Below are positions 10,258 through 18,224 of a stretch of DNA of 63,048 nt, in pieces (within the stretch, counting starts at the first letter, position 1; each line of letters begins with the position of its first letter). The stretch is from Thermoplasmata archaeon. Lineage in GTDB: Archaea > Thermoplasmatota > Thermoplasmata > Thermoplasmatales > Thermoplasmataceae. The notes under the pieces are model-generated. The model was not told the DNA's origin, ran no database searches, and saw nothing but the letters and a program-made list of their open reading frames with translations. Both the position numbers and the translations under genes were made by a program. Where the stretch lies: assembly GCA_021817255.1 (NCBI GenBank), contig JAKAVO010000007.1, positions 1-63,048 of the forward strand, in the 5' to 3' direction.

Positions 10258-11081
10258 ATGTAATTCCTCCTATGATTGTTTTCTGATTGAGATTCTCCAA
10301 CAATAACCAGAGATAAATCAAATGCTGAAAGTAGTAGATTGGCGATGTAATTTAGTTCGCTAGAAACATTATCCGGCTGTCTTTCTTCGATCAATTTTTT
10401 GACAATGCTCATTTTCTTTAGGTCAATAATTTCACTCACTGAGTCTTCTACTGTCTTTACTAATCTTCTTGTAAAATCATCATTTATAGGATCAAAGTTC
10501 GGCAGTTTTTGATCATAAATGTGAATTAAGTTTTTACCTAAGATAGACCCACTTCTCTTTTTCTGAGATGAATGTTGGATGAAATCCTTTTCACCGTATT
10601 TGAATGTAATATAATGTTGTTCTTTATCGTCTGGGTCGTAATTTTCGCATTCACGCAAAGGGATGAGTCTTGAGTTTTCTATAACTTTTCGATTCAGAAA
10701 TGCATCTTCAAATATTTCACTGGAATGAACTTCTGGTGCCACGTAATATGTTTCCTCATTGCCAGCAACCTGTGCGAGTTCCCAAAGACGCCTGTGCTGC
10801 TGATTGTTGTTTGCTTTGTGAAGTGCAATCTTATAGTAAGAACTGCTGTACGTACCATCCGCTATGAACTTGGAATTGCTTCGTGAAAATCGCTCACTCA
10901 ATTTAAATTGGTAATAAAAGGCCTTGCCCTTAGTTGGAAGTTTTACATCCCATCCCAATTTCGCTTCTCCTCTCAGACTTGGGAGAATAGGAACCCCAAT
11001 GACTCTTCCCCACTTACGAAGAGTTTGCTCGTGAAGGAAAGCATAACCAAAAGAAAACTCAGATAACCCTATATCCGCCAT
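10254..11081 (-). CDS. Conserved hypothetical protein inside the type I RM operon
   Basis: A protein of 275 residues between hsdM and hsdS, with overlaps of 13 bases (hsdM) and 4 bases (hsdS), so it is clearly part of the operon. The start reads ISFGYAF-like ([20 protein letters not shown]), then [18 protein letters not shown] and [10 protein letters not shown], later [10 protein letters not shown] and [16 protein letters not shown] recall similar unnamed proteins in bacteria but no proven function. The spacing of GWDVKLP and QFKLS resembles a PD-(D/E)xK core with Q in place of E, so a nuclease-like fold is possible; this is inference. It could modify the RM system or be an independent defence factor carried in the same operon. 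Confidence 0.75.
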   Translation of the reverse strand: MADIGLSEFSFGYAFLHEQTLRKWGRVIGVPILPSLRGEAKLGWDVKLPTKGKAFYYQFKLSERFSRSNSKFIADGTYSSSYYKIALHKANNNQQHRRLWELAQVAGNEETYYVAPEVHSSEIFEDAFLNRKVIENSRLIPLRECENYDPDDKEQHYITFKYGEKDFIQHSSQKKRSGSILGKNLIHIYDQKLPNFDPINDDFTRRLVKTVEDSVSEIIDLKKMSIVKKLIEERQPDNVSSELNYIANLLLSAFDLSLVIVGESQSENNHRRNYI

Positions 11082-12700
11082 CCAATCTTCTCCAAGTTTT
11101 TCCGTATCTCTTCATCCAATCTCTTGCTCTCTTCCATCTGTTGTTTTAACTCAGTAGTGAGCTTGACCATCTTTTTCTGAAATTCTCCATCATCATCTTC
11201 ATTTTCCTCCGTCCCTACGTATCTCCCTGGTGTGAGAATATAATTATTTTTCCTTATTTTATCAATTTCTGCTGTATTGCAAAATCCTGCAACATCTTGA
11301 TAATCATCATACCCACTTTCTCCTCTCCACGAATGATATGTGTCAGAAATCTTCTTTATGTCTTCGATGCAAAGAACTTTAGATTTTCTGTTAATCATTG
11401 TTCCGAGGGATCTTGCATCTATGAAGAGCGTTTTCCCTCTTCTATCCTTGAATTTGTTATTCTTTTTATCCTTGGCAACAAACCATAAACATGCTGGAAT
11501 CTGGGTGTTCATGAATAATTGTGTCGGAAGAGCGACCATGCAATCCACAAAATCTGCTTCAATAATATTTTTCCTGATTTCCCCTTCATTTGAGGTATTG
11601 GAACTCATTGATCCGTTTGCCAGGACAAAACCTGCGATACCTGTGGGCTTGAGATGATGGATAAAATGCTGGATCCATGCGAAGTTTGCATTACCTGTGG
11701 GAGGCACACCAAATTTCCATCTGACATCACCTTTCACCAATTCTCCACGCCAGTCCGAATCATTGAATGGTGGATTTGCAAGTATGTAGTCTGCCCTCAC
11801 ATCCTTGTGCAAATCGTTAAGAAAGCTCCCTTCATTGTTCCACTTTACTTCATCTGAATCTATGTTGCGTATAGCAAGATTCATTTTGCACAACTTCCAA
11901 GTCGTCTGGTTTGATTCCTGTCCAAATATATGGATATCGTCCATTTTTCCCTGATGGGCCAATATAAACCTTTCACTCTGTACAAACATTCCGCCTGAAC
12001 CACAGCATGGATCAAGCACTCTTCCACTGAAGGGTTCAATCATCTCTACGAGTAGCCTCACAATGCTCCTTGGCGTATAGAACTGCCCTCCCTTTCTTCC
12101 TTCAGCAAGGAAGAACTGTCCCAAAAAATACTCATAAACTCTGCCTAGAACGTCACTCTCTCTCGCGTCCAAAGTTCCAATCGCAATGCTTCCAATTAGA
12201 TCAATTAACTCACCCAATCTTTGCTTGTCAATCTGTGGCCTGGAATAATTTGTTGGGAGTACTCCCTTCAATGATGGATTGTCACGCTCGATCACATCCA
12301 TCGCATCATCTATCATTCTGCCGATTGTTGGTTGTTTGGCATTTCTTTGAAGATAATCCCATCTTGCATCAGGAGGTACCCAGAATACATTCCTCATCTT
12401 GTATTCATCCCTGTCCTCTGGATCTGAGAAGTTTTCCCTGTCATCTTTAAGTTCCTGATAAACTTCCTGGAAAGTGTCGGAGATATACTTCAAGAATATG
12501 AGTCCAAGAACAACATGCTTGTATTCAGCAGCATCCATGTTGCTCCTTAACTTATCTGCTGCAGTCCACAATTTCTTCTCAAGTTCCTTTCCTTGATACT
12601 CTTTCTTGCAATCTTCATCACTATTTCCTTCGTTTTTTACAGGTTCAATCTCAGGTTTCCAATCTTTAACGTTATCAGAAAGTTGATCATGTTGAGTCAT
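11069..12700 (-). CDS. hsdM: Type I restriction enzyme, M (DNA adenine methyltransferase) subunit
   Basis: A protein of 543 residues. The N-terminal helical domain (from [20 protein letters not shown]) is followed by the methyltransferase fold with the SAM-binding motif [11 protein letters not shown] (around residue 230) and the catalytic motif ILANPPFND (NPPF, N6-adenine methylation). The C-terminus is a coiled-coil tail that meets HsdS. It methylates host DNA and protects it from HsdR. It is the first gene of the leftward operon and has an extra charged stretch before the conserved N-terminal domain. All key residues are present. Confidence 0.96.
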   Translation of the reverse strand: MTQHDQLSDNVKDWKPEIEPVKNEGNSDEDCKKEYQGKELEKKLWTAADKLRSNMDAAEYKHVVLGLIFLKYISDTFQEVYQELKDDRENFSDPEDRDEYKMRNVFWVPPDARWDYLQRNAKQPTIGRMIDDAMDVIERDNPSLKGVLPTNYSRPQIDKQRLGELIDLIGSIAIGTLDARESDVLGRVYEYFLGQFFLAEGRKGGQFYTPRSIVRLLVEMIEPFSGRVLDPCCGSGGMFVQSERFILAHQGKMDDIHIFGQESNQTTWKLCKMNLAIRNIDSDEVKWNNEGSFLNDLHKDVRADYILANPPFNDSDWRGELVKGDVRWKFGVPPTGNANFAWIQHFIHHLKPTGIAGFVLANGSMSSNTSNEGEIRKNIIEADFVDCMVALPTQLFMNTQIPACLWFVAKDKKNNKFKDRRGKTLFIDARSLGTMINRKSKVLCIEDIKKISDTYHSWRGESGYDDYQDVAGFCNTAEIDKIRKNNYILTPGRYVGTEENEDDDGEFQKKMVKLTTELKQQMEESKRLDEEIRKNLEKIGWRI

Positions 12701-12728
12701 TTCTAAAATGTCATACTCATTGAGAACT

Positions 12729-12740
12729 CTTAAATTTTTC
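12729..12740 (-). promoter_or_regulatory. TATA-like element of the hsd operon
   Basis: On the minus strand the stretch reads GAAAAATTTAAG, an archaeal TATA-like box about 30 bases before the hsdM ATG. That would give a very short leader. Confidence 0.35.
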
Positions 12741-12811
12741 GCTGCTTAAGAAATATTGTTCCTGATTACAATTGTCAGCAAAACCAATAGGGTATCGAAC
12801 TTTTGATTGAG

Positions 12812-12886
12812 TGCTCTGACCGGGATTTGGACCCGAGTCGCCGGCTTGAAAGGCCGGTATGCTTGGCCTGGCTACACCATCAGAGC
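12812..12886 (-). tRNA. tRNA-Glu (anticodon TTC)
   Basis: A full cloverleaf reads leftward: acceptor GCTCTGA pairs with TCAGAGC plus discriminator A; the anticodon stem CCGGC/GCCGG encloses loop CTTTCAA, with anticodon TTC; the T-arm reads CGGGTCCAAATCCCG. CCA is not encoded. Its 3' end faces the restriction island, the usual side for integrase-mediated insertion. A TATA-like AATAAATATA lies upstream (minus strand, near 12920). Confidence 0.95.
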
Positions 12887-13201
12887 TTGGTAATCAGGTA
12901 AGATACCAATCTATATTTATTTTTGCCTGCAATTACCTAAATCTACATCACTTTCATTGCTAAACTTTTGAGGCATATTAGTGTGTTTTTTTAGATTGAG
13001 GCATTCACAATTACACTTTAAGTATTGATTCTTTTAATTGTTCAAAGATTCAGATTGCTCTCAAAACCAAAAATTCTGAAGTGCTTAGTTCTCCTGCAAG
13101 CGTTCAGATTATAGAAAATATATTTTATGTTCCTGCTCCGTACCCAGGAATGGCTGATGGAGTTCCAGAAAGCAAAATTAATTTGGATATATCACATGTT
13201 T
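12887..13201. other. Intergenic region with a startless open frame
   Basis: It contains the tRNA-Glu promoter. From about 13005 a plus-strand frame of some 65 codons stays open into the 3' end of the convergent acyl-CoA dehydrogenase and reads protein-like (VLSSPASVQIIENIFYVPAP). It has no ATG, GTG or TTG start and no recognised family. It may be a decayed C-terminal fragment or chance. Confidence 0.3.
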
Positions 13202-14830
13202 TCAAACTTTATGCATCCAGTTGACAAGTTCCATGTTCTCGAACAAATCTTCAAAACCAATCCTGTTATTTTCAAAGGAAATAATGTCATATATTTCTGA
13301 TATGCCAATGAGCCGCTGGCTCCCAAGTTCAGAACCAGCCTCAGAGAGCAATGCAAGTGACAATACATTCCCAAATATCTTAAGAAGATCTTTTGATCCT
13401 CTCTCGAAAGATCCGCTCTTAACAAGTGATTCGAACTGTTCCTCAGCAAACTTTATCCTGGTTTCAAGTTTTTCTTTAAGAAATGTGTCTTTTACCCTTT
13501 CCATTCTTCTTTTCAGATCATCGAAAAATACAGTTGCAACTCCTTTTTTTGCTATTGTTTCCATCATTTCCAGGGCCTGAATATTGCTTGTTCCTTCCCA
13601 GATTGACGTTACCAGGGCATCCCTGTGGAATTTTGCAATAGGAAACTCCTCAAAAAATCCGATCCCCCCGAATATTTCCATTGAGTATTGTGTGACGTGG
13701 ACTGAGGACCATGCTGCAATATTCTTGGAAAGATGCGTGATGAACCTTGCATAATGGTATGAATCATTGTAAGGCGGCTCTACCTCAACAACATCTGAGA
13801 ATAATTTAGCAGCATAGAGTGATAATATGATTGCACCTTCCAGTTCTGCCTCCAGTGATGTGATATCCTTTCTCATAAGTGGATGGGAATTGATTGTTTT
13901 TCCAAAAGTGGCCCTTCTCTCTGCAAAAAGATATGCTTCCCAGAATGCTTTTCTTGCAATCCCAACTGCAGCCATTGCATCATCCACCCTGGAAATTGTT
14001 AGTATCTCCATGGCATAGTAAATTCCTTTGTTCCTCTCTCCCAGCAGATATGCCTCGGAATCTGAAAACTCCACTTCGCCAGTTGGCACAGCGACCGTGC
14101 CAAGTTTATTTTTCAACCTTCTTATAGTGAAATTTGGCTCCCCCGATTTCCTGGCTGCCGGCATGAAAAATGTTACAAGCGATCTGATGCCTTTGTCTCC
14201 AGCCATTGCAATAACTACTGCACCATCTGCTATTCCCGCATTGCTTGCAAAATATTTGTCAGATCCATTCAGAACCCATCCGTTTTTCGTCTCCGTTGCT
14301 CTTGTTTTGTTAGCTCCAAGATCACTGCCACCTTGAGTTTCACTGTAAAATGTTGCACCATACCAGGGGTCGCTCCCGTCCAGAAAATGTTCCAGGAACT
14401 TTTCATCTCCCTTATAATATTTTTTGAGGGCATAGGCTGTCTGGGCAGTTAAAGTTAAGCTGCAGAATATTCCGGAATCTGATATTAAATATCCGGAAAC
14501 AAAGTGGTACATCCATGGAACATTTCCAGATGCACTTTTGATTACCACACCAAAATCCTGAAGCCTTTTCAATGCCTTCTTATGCTCTGGTGACAACCTT
14601 ACATAATCAATTCGCTTTCCATCAGGATTCCACGTTATAAGCTCAGGTTTTCCGTTGTGATCCACAAAGTCCATGATTTCTATAAGTTCCTCTGAGACGT
14701 ACTTTCCCAATTCTTCTATGTCACTGTCTCCCTCAAATTTGAAAAAATTGAGAAATTCACGCATTGGCTGATCCTGCGTGAAATAATTAATGCCCTTGCT
14801 TTTAAAAATCTCATGGAACTGATCTTTCAT
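13202..14830 (-). CDS. Acyl-CoA dehydrogenase (long form)
   Basis: A protein of 542 residues. It catalyses alpha-beta dehydrogenation of an acyl-CoA with FAD and passes electrons to an ETF. The family motifs are clear: the middle beta domain has YSETQGGSDLGAN and GWVLNGSDKYFASNA, and the C-terminal helical domain has ERRATFGKTINSHPLMR and IFGGIGFFEEFPIAKFHRDA, with WEGTSNIQALEM near the end. The length beyond about 390 residues reflects an N-terminal extension and a C-terminal helical tail, as in AidB/very-long-chain-like forms. It stands alone between two tRNA genes. The substrate chain length is unknown. Confidence 0.88.
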   Translation of the reverse strand: MKDQFHEIFKSKGINYFTQDQPMREFLNFFKFEGDSDIEELGKYVSEELIEIMDFVDHNGKPELITWNPDGKRIDYVRLSPEHKKALKRLQDFGVVIKSASGNVPWMYHFVSGYLISDSGIFCSLTLTAQTAYALKKYYKGDEKFLEHFLDGSDPWYGATFYSETQGGSDLGANKTRATETKNGWVLNGSDKYFASNAGIADGAVVIAMAGDKGIRSLVTFFMPAARKSGEPNFTIRRLKNKLGTVAVPTGEVEFSDSEAYLLGERNKGIYYAMEILTISRVDDAMAAVGIARKAFWEAYLFAERRATFGKTINSHPLMRKDITSLEAELEGAIILSLYAAKLFSDVVEVEPPYNDSYHYARFITHLSKNIAAWSSVHVTQYSMEIFGGIGFFEEFPIAKFHRDALVTSIWEGTSNIQALEMMETIAKKGVATVFFDDLKRRMERVKDTFLKEKLETRIKFAEEQFESLVKSGSFERGSKDLLKIFGNVLSLALLSEAGSELGSQRLIGISEIYDIISFENNRIGFEDLFENMELVNWMHKV

Positions 14831-14947
14831 TCTTAAATAGCATTGGGCAATTTATTAATATTCCGCTCTGCAATTTCTGTTAAATATCAAATTGCGGGAA
14901 TGGAATCTTTAACAAAATTTAAGCACATTTGAGCATTTCCCTGCTAA

Positions 14948-15020
14948 GGGCTTGTAGTCCAGTGGTTATGACGTCGCTCTCACACAGCGAAGACCGCCGG
15001 TTCGAATCCGGCCAGGCCCA
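14948..15020 (+). tRNA. tRNA-Val (anticodon CAC)
   Basis: Acceptor GGGCTTG pairs with CAGGCCC plus A. The anticodon stem TCGCT/AGCGA encloses loop CTCACAC, with anticodon CAC. The T-arm reads GCCGGTTCGAATCCGGC. No intron and no encoded CCA. Confidence 0.95.
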
Positions 15021-15147
15021 TTTAGATCTGCAAGCAAGATTTTCTTTTGAGTTTGAGATCAGTTAGCAAAGCATTAATAAACTTGTTTATAACTATTTTA
15101 CGGCGGATGATGAAAGTGGAATGGATACCAAAACGGGGTGATTTCTA

Positions 15148-15615
15148 TTGTTGTTTACCTTGAAGCCAATGAGCGGACAAGATGCCGTGGCAATTGCCCA
15201 GTGGCACTATTCTGAACCTTACACATTTTACGATTTGAAATCTGACAGGAATGATTATGAGGAATTTCTCAATTTAGCGAAATGGAAACGGGATTCTAAA
15301 TTCTCAGTCATTGATGATCATGGGGAATTAGTCGGCTTATTTGAATTTTCATACCAAAATGACGTAGTGGATATTGGCCTTGGGGTGCGCCCAGATCTCA
15401 CCGGGAGAGGCATAGGACTGAGCTTCTTTTTAGCAGGTTTAAAGTTTGCATCTGAAAAGTTTTCCCCCAAACGATTCAAGTTGTCTGTTGCTGCTTTCAA
15501 TACACGAGCGATAAAGGTGTATGAAAAAGCAGGATTCCGAATTGTACGAACTTTCTGGAATGAGACTAATGGCGGCGTATATAAGTTCTTGGAGATGTCT
15601 TATGAACCATTTTAG
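15148..15615 (+). CDS. GNAT-family N-acetyltransferase
   Basis: A protein of 155 residues. The acetyl-CoA binding motif A is visible as DIGLGVRPDLTGRGIGLSFF (V-R-P-x-x-x-G-R-G-I-G), followed by FKLSVAAFNTRAIKVYEKAGF, the typical beta4-beta5 region with the N and Y residues of GNAT enzymes. It probably acetylates an amine or a protein N-terminus; the substrate is unknown. The start is a TTG (15148 or the next codon), supported by GGTGATT a few bases upstream. It stands alone after tRNA-Val and runs convergent with the flavin-reductase gene. Confidence 0.88.
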   Translation: MLFTLKPMSGQDAVAIAQWHYSEPYTFYDLKSDRNDYEEFLNLAKWKRDSKFSVIDDHGELVGLFEFSYQNDVVDIGLGVRPDLTGRGIGLSFFLAGLKFASEKFSPKRFKLSVAAFNTRAIKVYEKAGFRIVRTFWNETNGGVYKFLEMSYEPF

Positions 15616-15725
15616 CAAGGCTAAATATGCATCCAATCCACTTGCAGGCAGAGAGATGAATTGAAATCCGCTTTCAGGCGCAGAATAATGTATAATGTTA
15701 CAAATCCTGCGATTATAACCGGTTT

Positions 15726-16412
15726 TCACGTTTCCGATTTAAAGGTCTTTCCCAGTTGCTCTCCGAGTGAAAAATAATGCCGAAACGAATATATCAGTGG
15801 TTTCCACTTTAGAGGATCTATATGGTTCATGTCCAGGGCAATATCTTTATCTGCGTGAATCTTGACCACAGAAACCTCCACTATCGCAGCACCCAGGTTA
15901 TCTTCAGACAATGCATAAATGTGTTGAACGGTTGCCTCCATCTGGATAGGGCATTCACCTACAAGTGGAGGGTGCACTATATCAGATTCCACCGCTGTCA
16001 AATTGGCCACATTGAACTTATCACTTTCAAATGAATACCTTCCAGCCTTGGAAGGTGGTACGGGATTCTTCCCTGTCAGTTGGGCGAGACTTTCAACGCT
16101 TTCCCACATACTTCTGTCCGGAAAGTTGAGTGTTAACTCTCGCGTTGCCTCCAGATTCTCATATGTTTTGCCATTCATTGCAAGTCCCAGTACAACACAG
16201 TGTCCAAGTGCCCAGGCAGATGACATTGGCGATAAGTTTACCTTTCCATCCCTGCCAAGCGAGGAGATGAGAACAACCGGCGTGCCAAAATACAGGATTC
16301 CCGGTTCAACATCCATGTGATCGATGTTCTTCCCCAATCCCTTCATTTCCTTTCCTTTTTGATGCTCTGAAAGCCCATATTCCTCTTCAAAAGCATTTGA
16401 GTTTTTTGCCAT
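15726..16412 (-). CDS. Flavin reductase-like (FMN-binding split barrel) protein
   Basis: A protein of 228 residues. It shows the flavoredoxin / DIM6-NTAB pattern: FGTPVVLISSLGRDGKVNLSP followed by MSSAWALGHCVVLGL, then ENLEATRELTLNFPD, which bind FMN in this family. It probably reduces flavin or acts as a flavin-dependent electron carrier; the physiological partner is unknown. It is divergent from an ArsR-type regulator across about 90 bases holding two direct 12-bp repeats, so it is the likely target of that regulator. Confidence 0.82.
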   Translation of the reverse strand: MAKNSNAFEEEYGLSEHQKGKEMKGLGKNIDHMDVEPGILYFGTPVVLISSLGRDGKVNLSPMSSAWALGHCVVLGLAMNGKTYENLEATRELTLNFPDRSMWESVESLAQLTGKNPVPPSKAGRYSFESDKFNVANLTAVESDIVHPPLVGECPIQMEATVQHIYALSEDNLGAAIVEVSVVKIHADKDIALDMNHIDPLKWKPLIYSFRHYFSLGEQLGKTFKSET

Positions 16413-16450
16413 TAAAACACAATTATTCCTCCTTACTTAAATCACCTCAT

Positions 16451-16478
16451 ATATATGGAAAATCAGATATATGGAAAA
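16451..16478. promoter_or_regulatory. Two 12-bp direct repeats between divergent genes
   Basis: ATATATGGAAAA occurs twice without mismatch (16451-16462 and 16467-16478), 16 bp apart. The repeats overlap the AT-rich promoter zone shared by the flavin-reductase gene and the ArsR-type regulator. They are a candidate operator; binding is inferred. Confidence 0.45.
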
Positions 16479-16505
16479 CTCATTAACACAGAGAGATGAT
16501 AGGCA

Positions 16506-17195
16506 TTGAGCTTGAAAAAGGATTTTTTTATTAGTGCAATTTCGCATCCTGTAAGAAAGCGCATAATTGAAATACTCGCAGATGCCCCCCGGACAGTCAG
16601 CGAGATTGTAATTCTAACGGGCCAGAACCAGCCCACAGTGTCTTCACACCTGTCCATTCTATCAGGCGCCAGCATTGTGGATTCATATCCCCTTGGCAGG
16701 GAAAGAATATACCGGTTGATTCCTGAAGAATTTGAGGAACTTGTTGGCTGGCTGGACAGAATTATCCACGCCAGGGATGAAAAACACATATCCCCTTTAA
16801 ACAAGAGGAGTCAAGTGATTACAGAATTGCACTATGCGAGGACATGCTACGATCATCTGGCAGGTGTTGCAGGAGTAAGCATGCTCGACGAACTTCTGAC
16901 GCGAAAGTGGCTTTTGCAGAATGATGATGGGAGCAAGATGCTGGCAATGACTTCTAAAGGCGAATCTGGATTTGCAAATATCGGAGTGAACAGGCCTCTA
17001 GGAAAGGGAAGAAAGCGGATTTTCGCTTACACTTGCATGGATTGGACTGTCAGGAGGTTTCACCTGGGAGGCAAATTAGGTTTTGATTTGCTGAAACAAC
17101 TTGAGAGTTCTGGTTACATCTTGAGGGTCAATGATTCGAGGAAAGTAATAATGAAGGGAGAAATAAAAGATTTTCTGGATGGCGTATTGCTATAG
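16506..17195 (+). CDS. ArsR-type winged-helix transcriptional regulator
   Basis: A protein of 229 residues. The N-terminus (about 5-75) is a winged helix of ArsR type: FFISAISHPVRKRIIEILAD, TVSEIVILTGQNQPTVSSHL and GRERIYRLIPEEFEEL. The C-terminal two thirds (YARTCYDHLAGVAGVSMLDE and later RIFAYTCMDWTVRRFHLGGK) is a conserved extension seen in some bacterial and archaeal ArsR relatives and may bind a ligand. The start is TTG at 16506 with GATGAT upstream. It probably controls itself and the divergent flavin reductase through the direct repeats between them. Confidence 0.85.
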   Translation: MSLKKDFFISAISHPVRKRIIEILADAPRTVSEIVILTGQNQPTVSSHLSILSGASIVDSYPLGRERIYRLIPEEFEELVGWLDRIIHARDEKHISPLNKRSQVITELHYARTCYDHLAGVAGVSMLDELLTRKWLLQNDDGSKMLAMTSKGESGFANIGVNRPLGKGRKRIFAYTCMDWTVRRFHLGGKLGFDLLKQLESSGYILRVNDSRKVIMKGEIKDFLDGVLL

Positions 17196-17429
17196 CTAAT
17201 GCCTAATGGCACAATACATTATTGCACTGTAAAATGTTCGGGTTTGCATTTTGCCAAATGTCCACTTTAGACCTGCATGTTCCCATGCTGCATAGTATAA
17301 CTTTTAAAGGCCTGTTCACAAAGCTTGATGAAATTTTATCTGCAAATTCTATCAAAGAAGATGAATGGAATCATTATAGAATGAATTGCTTATATAGAAA
17401 ACAAAAAAATAAATTTGGGAATTAAAAAT

Positions 17430-18035
17430 TTACTCCTTTTTTGCCCCAAATCCTGGACCGAGAGGTATCTTGCCAGCGTGGTTGCTGTTTGTAACTATTG
17501 CAAATGCTGTGTATATTGCGAATGTTGCAGTCAGAATTCCTGCGTAGCCACCCAGGTGTGTCAGTATTGTTGAGCCTGTCATTGCACCTGCGCCGAGGAG
17601 GAAAAACGCCAGCCAGAGGAAAAGGAACGTTAAGTTCAGCGCAAGGTTTAGCCTCATTGCTGTCACATACAGATACAGTGTTAGAATTCCCCAGAATATA
17701 AGAGACAATCCAAGCGCCTGGCCTGTGACAGTAATTATGCCATAGTGGGCGGCAACTTCCACAAACACAAACCATAACCAGAAAGCCCCATAACTCGTGA
17801 AAGCCACGAAGCCAAACTGCGAACCTCTTCTCATTTCCCATTGCCCGGCAATAAGTTGTGCCATTCCGCCATATGCAAAAGCAAAAGCGATGGCCATACC
17901 TGTACCGCCAGAACTTCCTATAAGCCCAGCATTTGTAAAGCTGAGCAGGAAAGTGGTCAATGCAAATCCTGTCAATCCAAGAGGGGCTGGGTCTACCTTG
18001 AAGACAGTTCCAAACACATTCTCATTTTCGGTCAT
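17430..18035 (-). CDS. GPR1/FUN34/YaaH (SatP) family acetate transporter
   Basis: A protein of 201 residues with six hydrophobic segments. The family signature near the start is seen as DPAPLGLTGFALTTFLLS (usual NPAPLGL, here D for N), and a loop reads YGGMAQLIAGQWEMRRG. Members carry acetate or succinate with protons through the cytoplasmic membrane. It lies just downstream of acetyl-CoA synthetase on the same strand, which supports acetate as the substrate. The gap to acs is about 190 bases, so it may have its own promoter. Confidence 0.9.
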   Translation of the reverse strand: MTENENVFGTVFKVDPAPLGLTGFALTTFLLSFTNAGLIGSSGGTGMAIAFAFAYGGMAQLIAGQWEMRRGSQFGFVAFTSYGAFWLWFVFVEVAAHYGIITVTGQALGLSLIFWGILTLYLYVTAMRLNLALNLTFLFLWLAFFLLGAGAMTGSTILTHLGGYAGILTATFAIYTAFAIVTNSNHAGKIPLGPGFGAKKE

Positions 18036-18224
18036 AAAGTTTCTCCATTGGGTGCGATCACTTTATTTCAGTTATGCACCTAACATAAAACTCATACCGT
18101 GTACGTATAAAAACCTTTCCGGAGCCGGTTTTTTCGGGATAAAACAACCACTGCTTTTCTTGCCTGAATGATGAAAAATCACTTGATTAAATTGGTAAAT
18201 TAAATTTATTTTTTGAGGAGGGAA

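Noticed and set aside
17222-17425. 67-codon open frame after the ArsR-type gene
   Set aside because: TTG start, low-complexity AT-rich second half, no ribosome site and no recognisable family. It overlaps the 3' end of the permease-like gene region on the other strand only in untranslated sequence. I think it is chance.
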